A stretch of DNA of 23,739 bases from an uncultured bacterium (GTDB lineage: Bacteria > Verrucomicrobiota > Lentisphaeria > Victivallales > UBA1829). The stretch covers positions 1 through 23,739 of the forward strand of contig URNX01000051.1 of NCBI GenBank assembly GCA_900549415.1. Reading direction: 5' to 3'. Shown piece after piece: positions 7,585-14,779 of the stretch (the stretch's first letter is position 1; each line of letters starts with the position of its first letter). The notes beneath the pieces were generated by a model. It was not told the origin of the DNA and did no database searches. It saw only the letters and a list, made by a program, of their open reading frames with translations. A program made the position numbers and the translations under genes.

Positions 7585-8603
7585 GTTTCCACCAGCTCTC
7601 CGGCAAAACGGCGGACGCCGGCACGCCATTTTCCGCCTTTCTTCCGTTGCTCCTGAAGGGCGAGAACCGCCGCTTCCGCCATGGCGTCGATGGGCTGACG
7701 GAACCCGACTGCGCCCAGTTCCGACAACTGCGGAACATGGTCCACGCAGTACAGCTGAATCCCGGCGACAGGATGACGGAAGAGCATCTGCAGGACCGGC
7801 GCGTTCACCCCGATCACCGCAGTCGGCGTTCTTGCCGCTGCAGCCGACAGTTCCGCCGCGAACAAACGGCATTCCGCCGCACCGGCATGACGGGAAATCA
7901 AGCGGATTTCTCCCCGGTATCCGGAGTTCTCAAGATACGTTTCAAACGCCTGCTGGCGTTCGGCATTGGTATCCACATCCAGATCCGAATAGTTGACGAA
8001 AATCATCTGCTTCGCCCCGTCCGCTTTTGCTTTCGCCAGCAATGCCCGTACCGCACCTTCGTTGTCCAGTCCGACATAATCAGCAAAATTGCCCGGCAGA
8101 ACCTGATCGTAAAAGACCAGATTCACACCGAGAATCCGCAGACGCTCGAAAACGCGGAAATCGAAATTGCGGTCGGCGCCCCAGACGATCAGATCCTTGA
8201 CGCCGCGAGTTGCCATCCGGACGGCGATTTCCAGTTGCGCTTGACCTTCATCCGGCTCCGGAATGCCGAGAACCAGCAGAGCGTCCAGCTCCCGGCAGCA
8301 GCGGCTCACAGCCTCGACAAAGCGTCCGGAGAATTCATGCGGAAGCGTAGTAATCAAACCGACGCTTTCCAGTGTTCCCGAATGAGCGCGAAAAGTATCC
8401 GCCACGCAGGTTCCGTGCGGACGCCGACGCACAATGATTCCGGCCGCTTCGAGCTGGTCGTAGGCGCGGCGCACGGTCACCCGGCTGGTTCCGGTGCTCT
8501 CGGCATATTCGCGCTCGGAAGGCAGCCGGTCGCCCGGCGAATATTTCCCCGCAAGAATATCTCCCGCCAGCGCGGCGCGAATCTGTTCGGTCAGATTCTT
8601 CAT
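7581..8603 (-). CDS. GntR-family regulator with LacI-type sugar-binding domain
   Basis: A 340-residue regulator. Residues 1-70 form a GntR winged helix (GDRLPSEREYAESTGTSRVTVRRAYDQLEAAGIIVRRR). The rest is a periplasmic-binding-protein/LacI-like effector domain (VGLITTLPHEFSGRFVEAV, DLIVWGAD, YVGLDNEGAVRALL, AVIGVNAPVLQML, CVDHVPQLSELGAVGFRQPIDAMAE). This architecture is that of AraR-type repressors, whose ligand is usually a sugar. The start at 8603 is preferred because its ATGA overlaps the GRE stop; an ATG at 8609 is possible. It is encoded between the GRE and its activase, with 4-base overlaps on both sides, so all three are made from one message. It probably represses this operon at the palindrome at 10988-11010. 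Confidence 0.9.
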   Translation of the reverse strand: MKNLTEQIRAALAGDILAGKYSPGDRLPSEREYAESTGTSRVTVRRAYDQLEAAGIIVRRRPHGTCVADTFRAHSGTLESVGLITTLPHEFSGRFVEAVSRCCRELDALLVLGIPEPDEGQAQLEIAVRMATRGVKDLIVWGADRNFDFRVFERLRILGVNLVFYDQVLPGNFADYVGLDNEGAVRALLAKAKADGAKQMIFVNYSDLDVDTNAERQQAFETYLENSGYRGEIRLISRHAGAAECRLFAAELSAAAARTPTAVIGVNAPVLQMLFRHPVAGIQLYCVDHVPQLSELGAVGFRQPIDAMAEAAVLALQEQRKKGGKWRAGVRRFAGELVET

Positions 8604-10951
8604 GCGCATTCGCTCCGTTCCAGCCGCTTGATGATGTCTTCCTGAATTGCCGGAGCAAGATCCAGAAAATTCACGAAGGTTCCGTGAATCCGCATGATGT
8701 AAATGCCGGACGGAACGTATTTTGCCGGATCGGTCAGAATCTTGCGCAGGTGTTTGGCATTGTCGATATTGAAGTAAATGTAATACGGTGCTTTGCCGTC
8801 CGCATCATCGGCGAACAGCGGCCGAATTACCCGATCGCGCATGGCAACGCCCTTGCTTTCCAAATCGTCCCTGTCGGCAAATGCCGCCGGAGAAAGTCCG
8901 ATATGCGAAGCATAACCGCCGACCATTTTGCCGAACGGCAGACCGCGTTCCGAGAGCAGCTGATCGGTCAATTCAGTGGCGGTAACCTCCGGACGCGGGT
9001 CAACGCCGTAACCGAGCATGGCGCGCGCCGGACGCCCGTCCGGAGTGGCTCCGACCCAGTATCCGTACAAGAGATGCGTGCTCGGCGTCGAATAGTCCGG
9101 CATGAAGGGACGCCCCGCCGGATTGCGCAGAGCATAGACTTTGTCGCTGACAGCCGAAGCCAGGCGAATCGCGACGCTGTCCGGTTCCGCAATCATGCTG
9201 CCGTATTTCGGATATGCAAGCAGACGCGCACGCAGTCCCGGAGCTTCTGCAAAATTGTTTTGCAGTGCAGCCCGCAGCACCGGCACTCCGTCGGGCTGTT
9301 CGGCAAGATAATGTTTCACCGCAACCAGGGAATCCGCGACGACGCCGAGTCCATGAATCAGGCAGCCGCTGCCGCTGTAACGGGTCCCCGGATGTTCCGG
9401 ATCGCGCATGTCGCGTCCGCTTTCAAGTCCGCCGAACAGCAGAGACCCGAACGGAGTCGCCCATTTTCCGATTGCAGCGGTGCAGCGGTTGGCGGCGGCC
9501 TCCATGAACGGCAGAACATAATCCAGTTCCTTGAAAAAGGCGTTTTCGAGGTCGCGGTACACCGCCTCCAGAGAATCATAACCGAGTTCCGCAGCGGAAA
9601 GACCGATCTTGCGTCCGGTCAGCAGGGAACAACCGTCATTCAACACCAGTTCCAGAACTTTGGCGAGGTTCAGCCAGCTGTTGGTGGTGTTGCCGTTTTC
9701 CTTGCCCATGATCAGCGGCTCCTGACAGCCCGCAACCGCCCAGTCCGGAATATCCTGTTCGGCGATTCCTTTGGATTTCAATACCTTGAACATCATGTCG
9801 TCATTGAACAGCGACGGCGTGGAGTGTCCCGGGGTGAAGTAGAAACGTCCCATATTGCGGAACAGGCTCTCCGGCGAATTCCGGTGAATCTTCACCGACA
9901 GCGCCGGCTGCGGCTGGTTGGAACGGAAGAAGGCTTCAAGAATCACATCGGTCATTCCGTTGCCGAGGTCGTTGCCAGCGGTATCGCGTCCGCCGAGCAG
10001 CAGATTCTGTGAGATTGCCCAGCCGCGCGCGCCGACCATGTAGAACGCCAGCAGATGCCGGGTCAGAGTTACAGCTGTCTCAAAGTCCGTACCCTCGCGA
10101 TACGGCTCAAAAACGCGGTCAAGATTGCCGGCTGAAAACGCATAGGGATTCGGAGCCTGCTCCAGGCACATCAGCTGCCAGAGCAGGATGTAAGCCTGCA
10201 TCGCTTCATGCAGATTGCGGGCTTTGCGCCTCGGAACCTGGCGACAGTTTGCAGCGATCTGTTTCAGCCGCTCCGGTTCGCCCGGCATATCGGAGCGTTC
10301 CGCAGCAAGCTTGTCCGCCAGTTCGGCATAGCGTTCAGCAAGAATCAAAGCCGCCTGCGCCGCTTCGCGCATCACCGCAACGAACGGTGTATCCGCCTGT
10401 GCCTCCATGGCAAACGCTTCCAGCCCCTGCTCCAGAATCGGCCGCATATCGGGAATCATGTGTCCGGTGACAGGTTCCATGAAAAAGGTGACTTCATCCG
10501 TCAGCGTTGCTGTTTTTTCATAAATCGCCGTCAGCCGTTTCACATGAGGCGTCCCGCGGTAATAATCCCGTACCGCTTCGATGCGTTCTTTCGGGATTGC
10601 CGCGCTCGGCTCTATATCTGAATAAATGGCGACCGGATCACAGTATCCCGCGAACGACTCCACCTCAAAACTCGGATTGATCAGCGCATAGCTGGGCGAA
10701 AACGCATCGTCCTGTGTTCCTGCGAACACACTGCCCGGAGGAATCGTCAGATTCATTTTTTTTACGCAACGGCACAGCAGTTCTCCCGCATAACGGGCAT
10801 CGTCCGGATCGTGCCCTGCTGCACGCATGGCCTCGCGTTCCTGCATCCGGAGCTCCTGGTATTCGAACCAGCCGGTCAATTGTTTCTGCTGAAGTTTGGC
10901 TGCAAACAACAGTTCCAGCCCCGCATTGAAAAGCTCTGCCTGATTTTTCAT
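8600..10951 (-). CDS. Glycyl radical enzyme, pyruvate formate-lyase/dehydratase type
   Basis: A 783-residue oxygen-sensitive radical enzyme. The catalytic loop is VAGCQEPLIMG with Cys409 and Glu411; GCxEP is typical of dehydratase/lyase-type GREs (glycerol and propanediol dehydratase, CutC) rather than classical PFL, which has two adjacent cysteines. ATPDGRPARAMLGYGVDP near 635 is a conserved GRE segment. The C-terminal glycyl loop is MRIHGTFVNFLDLAP with the radical Gly at 757. Most members read R-V-x-G-[YFW], so His before and Thr after the glycine are unusual. The start at 10951 is chosen because AAAAGGA sits about 7 bases upstream; an ATG at 10981 gives ten more residues but lacks such a site. 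It is first in an operon with its regulator and activase. The substrate is unknown; neighbours suggest a sugar-derived compound. Confidence 0.9.
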   Translation of the reverse strand: MKNQAELFNAGLELLFAAKLQQKQLTGWFEYQELRMQEREAMRAAGHDPDDARYAGELLCRCVKKMNLTIPPGSVFAGTQDDAFSPSYALINPSFEVESFAGYCDPVAIYSDIEPSAAIPKERIEAVRDYYRGTPHVKRLTAIYEKTATLTDEVTFFMEPVTGHMIPDMRPILEQGLEAFAMEAQADTPFVAVMREAAQAALILAERYAELADKLAAERSDMPGEPERLKQIAANCRQVPRRKARNLHEAMQAYILLWQLMCLEQAPNPYAFSAGNLDRVFEPYREGTDFETAVTLTRHLLAFYMVGARGWAISQNLLLGGRDTAGNDLGNGMTDVILEAFFRSNQPQPALSVKIHRNSPESLFRNMGRFYFTPGHSTPSLFNDDMMFKVLKSKGIAEQDIPDWAVAGCQEPLIMGKENGNTTNSWLNLAKVLELVLNDGCSLLTGRKIGLSAAELGYDSLEAVYRDLENAFFKELDYVLPFMEAAANRCTAAIGKWATPFGSLLFGGLESGRDMRDPEHPGTRYSGSGCLIHGLGVVADSLVAVKHYLAEQPDGVPVLRAALQNNFAEAPGLRARLLAYPKYGSMIAEPDSVAIRLASAVSDKVYALRNPAGRPFMPDYSTPSTHLLYGYWVGATPDGRPARAMLGYGVDPRPEVTATELTDQLLSERGLPFGKMVGGYASHIGLSPAAFADRDDLESKGVAMRDRVIRPLFADDADGKAPYYIYFNIDNAKHLRKILTDPAKYVPSGIYIMRIHGTFVNFLDLAPAIQEDIIKRLERSECA

Positions 10952-10987
10952 CTTTTTTCCTTTTCCCGGTTGTAATTTCATTTATTG

Positions 10988-11010
10988 ATGGTATTATACA
11001 TTAATACCAT
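10988..11010. promoter_or_regulatory. Palindromic operator, probable site of the operon's GntR regulator
   Basis: A 23-bp inverted repeat with perfect 9-bp arms (ATGGTATTA and TAATACCAT) around a 5-bp centre. It lies in the divergent interval between the GRE operon and manA and covers the -10 region and part of the spacer of the GRE promoter. Size and symmetry fit a dimeric winged-helix or AraR-like repressor. The regulator encoded in the operon is the obvious candidate, but binding is inferred. Confidence 0.7.
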
Positions 11011-11021
11011 GGAAAAGTCAA
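10993..11021 (-). promoter_or_regulatory. Sigma-70 promoter of the glycyl radical enzyme operon
   Basis: On the minus strand TTGACT (11021-11016) is followed by exactly 17 bases and TATAAT (10998-10993), a near-consensus promoter ending about 42 bases upstream of the GRE start codon. The palindromic operator overlaps the -10 element, so a bound repressor would block polymerase directly. Confidence 0.75.
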
Positions 11022-11051
11022 CCCTGAAATCTTAAAAAAAGGTTTTTACCA

Positions 11052-12128
11052 ATGAAACTGCTGAAATTTCTTCCGAATCGAGTGTGGCGAGTCTATCGTG
11101 GAGGCGCCTGTCTGGATAAACTGCGCAGCGTGCCGGAACCGGCGGACGGTTCTTTTCCCGAAGAATGGATCGCCTCAACGGTCGCGGCGCTGAATCCCCA
11201 GCACGGATGCCCCGGCGAAGGGATCAGCCGGGTTCTGCTGCCGGACGGCTCAGCGGAACCGTTCGACCGTGTATTGGAACGGGAAGCCGAGTCGTTGCTC
11301 GGTCCGAATCATCCTGCATCCGCAGAAAAAACTCCCGGTTTTCTGACCAAACTGCTTGACTCCGCCATCCGGCTGCCGATTCAAGCGCACCCCGACCGTA
11401 CAGCATCGCAACGCCTTTTTCACTCGCCCTACGGCAAAACGGAAGCCTGGATCGTGCTGGGCGGACGCCGTATCAACGGAGAAGAACCGTATCTGCTGAT
11501 GGGATTCAACGACCGCTTTGATTTTGAAGTGTTCCGCCGGGAAGCCTTGTCGGGCGTCATGGATCAGACGCTCGGCATGATGCACCGCTACCCCATCACT
11601 CCCGGCGAAGTGATTCTGATTCCCGGAGGTTTCCCGCATGCCATCGGTTCCGGGGTCCTCGTTCAGGAAATCATGGAGCCGACCGACTGGGTGATTCAGC
11701 CGGAAGCCCGCTGTGGTGAACAGCCGCTGACCATGCAGGACCGGTTCGGCGGTCTTGATCCGGAAGAAGCGCTCTCCGTATTTCATCGGGAGATTTTGAC
11801 TCTGGACCAGCTTCGCGCCAAGGTTCTTCAAACTCCGGTTGTACTCAGCGAAGACGACGGAGCAACGCTGACCTCACTGATTGACCGCAATACCGTCCGT
11901 TATTTCGGCTCGCTGGAGCTGAAGCTGCATCGTGTCTGGGAACGTCCGGAAACGTTGAATACCTTCATGGCCGGAACCGTACTTGAAGGCCAGGCAACCG
12001 TCACCGATGGCGCAGAGACCATTTCTCTGCAGCGCGGCGACACTTTTGCTGCAGGGGCATCGGCACATCCCCGTTTCACCGGCGAAGCCCGCATTCTGCT
12101 GGCTCTGCCGCCGGTATCCGCCGTATAA
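11052..12128 (+). CDS. manA: Class I mannose-6-phosphate isomerase
   Basis: A 358-residue zinc isomerase interconverting mannose 6-phosphate and fructose 6-phosphate. Zinc ligands of the family are visible: Gln111 and His113 in PIQAHPD, Glu131 in KTEAWIVL and a histidine in IPGGFPHAIGSG. The C-terminal third is a second cupin (GTVLEGQATVTDGAETISLQRGDTF). It starts divergently from the GRE operon with AAAAAAAGG upstream of the ATG, and shares the interval holding the palindromic operator, so it may respond to the same regulator. No convincing separate promoter was found. As an isomerase it would feed mannose 6-phosphate into glycolysis. Related proteins act on other aldose phosphates, and its link to the GRE substrate is inference. 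No terminator is visible; IS debris begins 11 bases after the stop. Confidence 0.9.
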   Translation: MKLLKFLPNRVWRVYRGGACLDKLRSVPEPADGSFPEEWIASTVAALNPQHGCPGEGISRVLLPDGSAEPFDRVLEREAESLLGPNHPASAEKTPGFLTKLLDSAIRLPIQAHPDRTASQRLFHSPYGKTEAWIVLGGRRINGEEPYLLMGFNDRFDFEVFRREALSGVMDQTLGMMHRYPITPGEVILIPGGFPHAIGSGVLVQEIMEPTDWVIQPEARCGEQPLTMQDRFGGLDPEEALSVFHREILTLDQLRAKVLQTPVVLSEDDGATLTSLIDRNTVRYFGSLELKLHRVWERPETLNTFMAGTVLEGQATVTDGAETISLQRGDTFAAGASAHPRFTGEARILLALPPVSAV

Positions 12129-12138
12129 GAATTTATCC

Positions 12139-12275
12139 CTAAATAACACCTGATTTTCTAAAAATGATAATACTTGCAGCAAGCTGTAGTAACGATTCGC
12201 AGGCGGCATTTGTTTTTTCATAGCGCACAAGAAGTTTTCTGAAATGATTGAACCATGAACGACTTCAACAATCCT
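12139..12275 (-). pseudogene. C-terminal remnant of an IS5-family transposase, frameshifted
   Basis: The minus strand encodes FNHFRKLLVRYEKTNAAC, then ESLLQLAASIIIFRKSGVI and a stop (TAG, 12141-12139). This matches the conserved tail of IS5/IS427-group transposases (RWIVERxFxWLNxFRRLxxRYEK). The preceding RIVE segment is in another frame: two extra bases at 12262-12263 separate GAA (Glu) from CGT (Arg) of the expected IVER motif. The catalytic core upstream is not found, so only about the last 45 residues survive. It lies 11 bases from the end of manA, so one IS terminus is probably in 12129-12138. Confidence 0.72.
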
Positions 12276-12702
12276 GGAGGTTGGAAAAATTCAGCAACAG
12301 AGATTTTTGAGGTGGGAGAAGGTCGCTGAATTGTTTTATGCTCCGGAAAGAGAAAAAAGCAAACAGAACTCAAGTCTTATAAGAAATCTCTTGTTAAACT
12401 CAAATGCACAGGACTTTTGGTTCTGCGAAACTCAATTCTGCTCTGAAAAAGATTTGAACCGAAATCTTGTCACACAGGAGGGTGCAAAAATTCTTTTTAC
12501 CTCAAAAAGCACTTGCAAGTGCCCTTCCTCCAATATAGCATAAAAGCGACAAAACGCAATCTGCAATTCTCTCATTTTCTCTGAACACCGACAAACGCCC
12601 AGAAACGGCTTTCTGTGCCGCTTTTTACCAGAATTTGGGCAAACGTTGCCCTGTAGCTGATCTGCGCCACCTGTTGCGTTACAAAAGGAACTTTGGAAAA
12701 AA
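12276..12702. other. Non-coding interval of mixed mobile-element debris
   Basis: This 427-base stretch is AT-rich and holds no gene I can support. An 8-bp inverted repeat (AATTCAGC 12288-12295, GCTGAATT 12325-12332) and two short palindromes (GCACTTGCAAGTGC at 12509-12522; GGGCAAACGTTGCCC at 12637-12651) are the only structure seen. The integrase-type transposase ends at its right edge, so part of it is probably the 3' end of that element. Open frames here (for example 12307-12543) show no recognisable motif. Confidence 0.5.
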
Positions 12703-13824
12703 TTATGCTGCTTGCCGAATTCGGCGATAGCCGTGGAGTAAACCTCCAAGGAATGGAATCTCCTGTATTTCATCGCCGGCATTCTGCGGATACGGCAATA
12801 CCATATTGCCGTTAAGACCTGCATGAGGACGATAGTGATTCCAATACTCCAAGTACTCTTTTACGGCAAACCGAGGCTGATATTCGTCGGTAAAGATGAT
12901 TTTATCCAAACACTCCGTTTTGATCGCCCGGATGAAGTTTTCCATCCGTGAGTTCATCATCGGCGTAAAGGGCGGCAGCTTCTTTATTTCTATTCCGATG
13001 GACTCAAATATCATATCAAAGCGTTTATTGAACACAGGGTCTCTGTCATGGATTAGATAGCGTTTCCCCAGCAAGAAGCCGTCCCACATGTCACACATAT
13101 TACGGGCGATCTGCGTGGTCCAGTTGCTGTCGGGATTATGCGCGATTCCTCCGCAACGGACTTCTCTGGAGCCGATATCCATGAAAAACAGCAAATGCCT
13201 CCGCTCCAGGCCACATGGCGTTGCCAGTTCCACATGGGCGAAATCGGTTGCTGCCGCAATATACTGTTGCGTTTCTATAAACTGAAGCCAGTTCCCGCGC
13301 CGTCTGCGTTCCGGATCGGGAACAATACCATGAGCGTCAAGAACATTGCGAACTGTGGATGCGGAAACATCATAACCGAGATACTTCATAACACCGGTAA
13401 TGCGCTCATAGCCCCAAGTAGGATTGCTGTTTGCCAGCCGGAGAATTTCAGCTACGATTTCTTCTTTGACAGGTTTACGGCCGCGCTTTTTCTGATTCTT
13501 TCCGGTGCTGTTGTATTTATTGGCAATCAGCTCTGAATACCATTTCAGGATTGTTGACGGAGCGAAAGTCTTTTCAATCTGTCCCAGCAGAAATTCATTG
13601 AGCTTTCTGCCCCGATATGCCAGACGTTTCTTTTGCTCAAGTGAAAGTTCCGACTGGCGTTGTCCGGTTTTCTCTTTAAGGATCTCGTCCAGAATATCAA
13701 TAAACTCCATCAGGTAATCAATCTGATCCTGATTTGTTTTTATAATCTGGCGGTTGTCCCCGTTTACATCCTTCATCACAGCTTTCAGCTGTTTGAATGT
13801 CTTGGACTCTGTCGTTTTGCTCAT
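12703..13824 (-). CDS. Integrase-core (rve) transposase, 373 aa
   Basis: A complete DDE transposase. The N-terminal part is helical and basic, with GRKPVKEEIVAEILRLANSNPTWGYERITGVMKYLGYDVSASTVRNVLDAHGI forming the helix-turn-helix usual before an integrase core. The catalytic triad can be placed at Asp194 (AATDFAHVE), Asp260 (IHDRDPVF) and Glu295 (NSRMENFIRAIKTE), with the 34-residue D-E spacing typical of rve. The C-terminal HYRPHAGLNGNMV is the usual YN..RPH.GL block. It resembles the IS481/IS3-like integrase-type family without the ORFA/ORFB frameshift. GAGGTG stands about 10 bases before the start. No terminal inverted repeats or target duplication could be matched by eye. It lies inside older debris: an IS256-like stub is just upstream. 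Confidence 0.9.
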   Translation of the reverse strand: MSKTTESKTFKQLKAVMKDVNGDNRQIIKTNQDQIDYLMEFIDILDEILKEKTGQRQSELSLEQKKRLAYRGRKLNEFLLGQIEKTFAPSTILKWYSELIANKYNSTGKNQKKRGRKPVKEEIVAEILRLANSNPTWGYERITGVMKYLGYDVSASTVRNVLDAHGIVPDPERRRRGNWLQFIETQQYIAAATDFAHVELATPCGLERRHLLFFMDIGSREVRCGGIAHNPDSNWTTQIARNMCDMWDGFLLGKRYLIHDRDPVFNKRFDMIFESIGIEIKKLPPFTPMMNSRMENFIRAIKTECLDKIIFTDEYQPRFAVKEYLEYWNHYRPHAGLNGNMVLPYPQNAGDEIQEIPFLGGLLHGYRRIRQAA

Positions 13825-13926
13825 ATGTTATCGCACCTCACGATTTTCCGGACGCTGTATATTATGTAAGACCGCTGTGGTAGTTCTGCAATATACATCC
13901 GCTGGAACGATTCTGCGAACAGGGTA

Positions 13927-14034
13927 TCAAGAAAACTCTTTGAAAAAAACACCTTCCAGGATTTCACGCAAACCGTCAAAACCTTTTTCAGAAACGATTT
14001 GCAAAATCGACTGAGGCATGCTAAATTCTTCCAT
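13927..14034 (-). pseudogene. N-terminal stub of an IS256-like transposase, 35 codons
   Basis: Reading leftward from ATG at 14034 with GAGAGGA upstream, the frame encodes MEEFSMPQSILQIVSEKGFD and GLREILEGVFFKEFS, then TGA at 13927. The style matches the first residues of IS256/mutator-type transposases, which begin with a short helical segment before the conserved domain. The match breaks after about residue 29, next to the integrase-type element, so the rest of the gene was lost there. The upstream 94 bp is repeated at the right edge of the window. Family assignment is moderate: it rests on this short peptide and on the GGTCTGTGTAA terminus. Confidence 0.5.
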
Positions 14035-14086
14035 TGTGATAAGTCCTCTCGTTTTGTTTTGTTTTCAGGGAAGGTTAATAAAGCAG

Positions 14087-14180
14087 TTCGGAGAACTTAT
14101 CACATTTTTTTTGCCAATTCAAGTGCCGCCTCGCACTGGCACCCTTTGCGATTTTACAGAAAATTCGTTACACAGACCTT
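14087..14180 (-). mobile_element. End of an IS256-like element, copy 1 (94 bp, inverted repeat of 23646-23739)
   Basis: On the minus strand this begins AAGGTCTGTGTAACGAATTT, the type of terminus seen in IS256-family elements, and leads into the truncated transposase stub. It matches the last 94 bases of the window in opposite orientation at 89 of 94 positions. The five differences fall within 14122-14142, in and beside a small hairpin (stem 14122-14126 with 14133-14137). The element body lies to its left. Confidence 0.75.
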
Positions 14181-14348
14181 GCAAACTTTACAAAACGGTG
14201 TAAATTAACGAAGGAACAATAATCCGTCAGAAACAAATGTGCGCAAAACTTCGGACACTACCAAAAAAGCAGAAAGAATCTCATTCGGAGATTTTCAAAC
14301 AGAAACAATCGGAATTTCTGGCAAAAAGATATTGATAGAGGTCCCCTT
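14181..14348. other. AT-rich interval without a recognisable gene
   Basis: No gene is supported here. The segment lies between the outer end of the IS256-like element and the opening of the tcdA fragment frame. A stretch at 14239-14260, read on the minus strand as TAGTGTCCGAAGTTTTGCGC, looks like an IS terminus, but I cannot assign it to a family or find its partner. Confidence 0.45.
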
Positions 14349-14765
14349 ATGAATATGAGAGGTGGTTCAATGCTTCTGCTGCATAACAAAGTATCGGGTG
14401 GCGTACAATACTCTCAAATTATGATTCCTTCATTTTTTGACCGCTTCTACGTAATGCCTCCCTTGACAAACGGGGTGCATTACACACGGAAAAATCCGGA
14501 ATGCGTCCGCTGCGTTGATCTGGAAAAAACCTTCAACTGCGCGCTTGCGAAAGCGGTTCGTCAGCACCTGCACCGTCTCGGTCTCAAAGGAACCGGATGC
14601 AGGGCTGTATTTTCCACGGAGGCGCCGATCAAGAGCGCCGTTTACGATCCGGAAACGATGAGCGGCAACAAACGCTCGGTTCTCGGCACGTGCTCCTGCA
14701 TGCCGACCGTTTTCGGCTGTCACTGTGCCGCCGAAGTTCTGCGGAGGATCACGGAAAACAGCTGA
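14349..14765 (+). pseudogene. tcdA: 5'-truncated tcdA (tRNA threonylcarbamoyladenosine dehydratase)
   Basis: TcdA cyclises N6-threonylcarbamoyladenosine at position 37 of ANN-decoding tRNAs using ATP. From about 14493 the frame reads NPECVRCVDLEKTFNCALAK, then CRAVFSTEAPIKSAVYDPET and GTCSCMPTVFGCHCAAEVLR, which follows the C-terminal third of TcdA (DLAKT..DPLA, VFSTE, the small-residue stretch before the final helix). The ThiF/E1-like Rossmann domain with the ATP-binding GxGGVGS motif is missing. The first 48 codons (14349-14492) do not resemble TcdA and come from the adjacent mobile debris, although they are in frame and have GAGG before the ATG. The product would lack the catalytic domain, so this is a pseudogene unless a second copy exists elsewhere. 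Confidence 0.75.
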
Positions 14766-14779
14766 GCGCGCTGTTCCGG

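Noticed and set aside
8684..10012. 442-codon plus-strand frame opposite the glycyl radical enzyme
   Set aside because: Shadow of the GRE gene, which has its catalytic motifs intact on the minus strand.
12509..12522. Perfect palindrome GCACTTGCAAGTGC followed on the minus strand by T5, considered as a terminator
   Set aside because: A loopless palindrome would need to sacrifice central pairs, and no gene ends just ahead of it.
12307..12543. 78-codon plus-strand frame in the IS debris
   Set aside because: No motif, no convincing ribosome-binding site, AT-rich degenerate surroundings.
14087..14180. IS110-type bridge RNA as an explanation for the variable hairpin
   Set aside because: The neighbouring coding stub and the GGTCTGTGTAA terminus look like IS256, not IS110. 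There is no evidence for paired target and donor loops, so only the unusual variation is reported.
14239..14260. Possible terminus of another IS (minus strand TAGTGTCCGAAGTTTTGCGC)
   Set aside because: No partner inverted repeat or transposase could be linked to it, so it is only noted in the interval entry.
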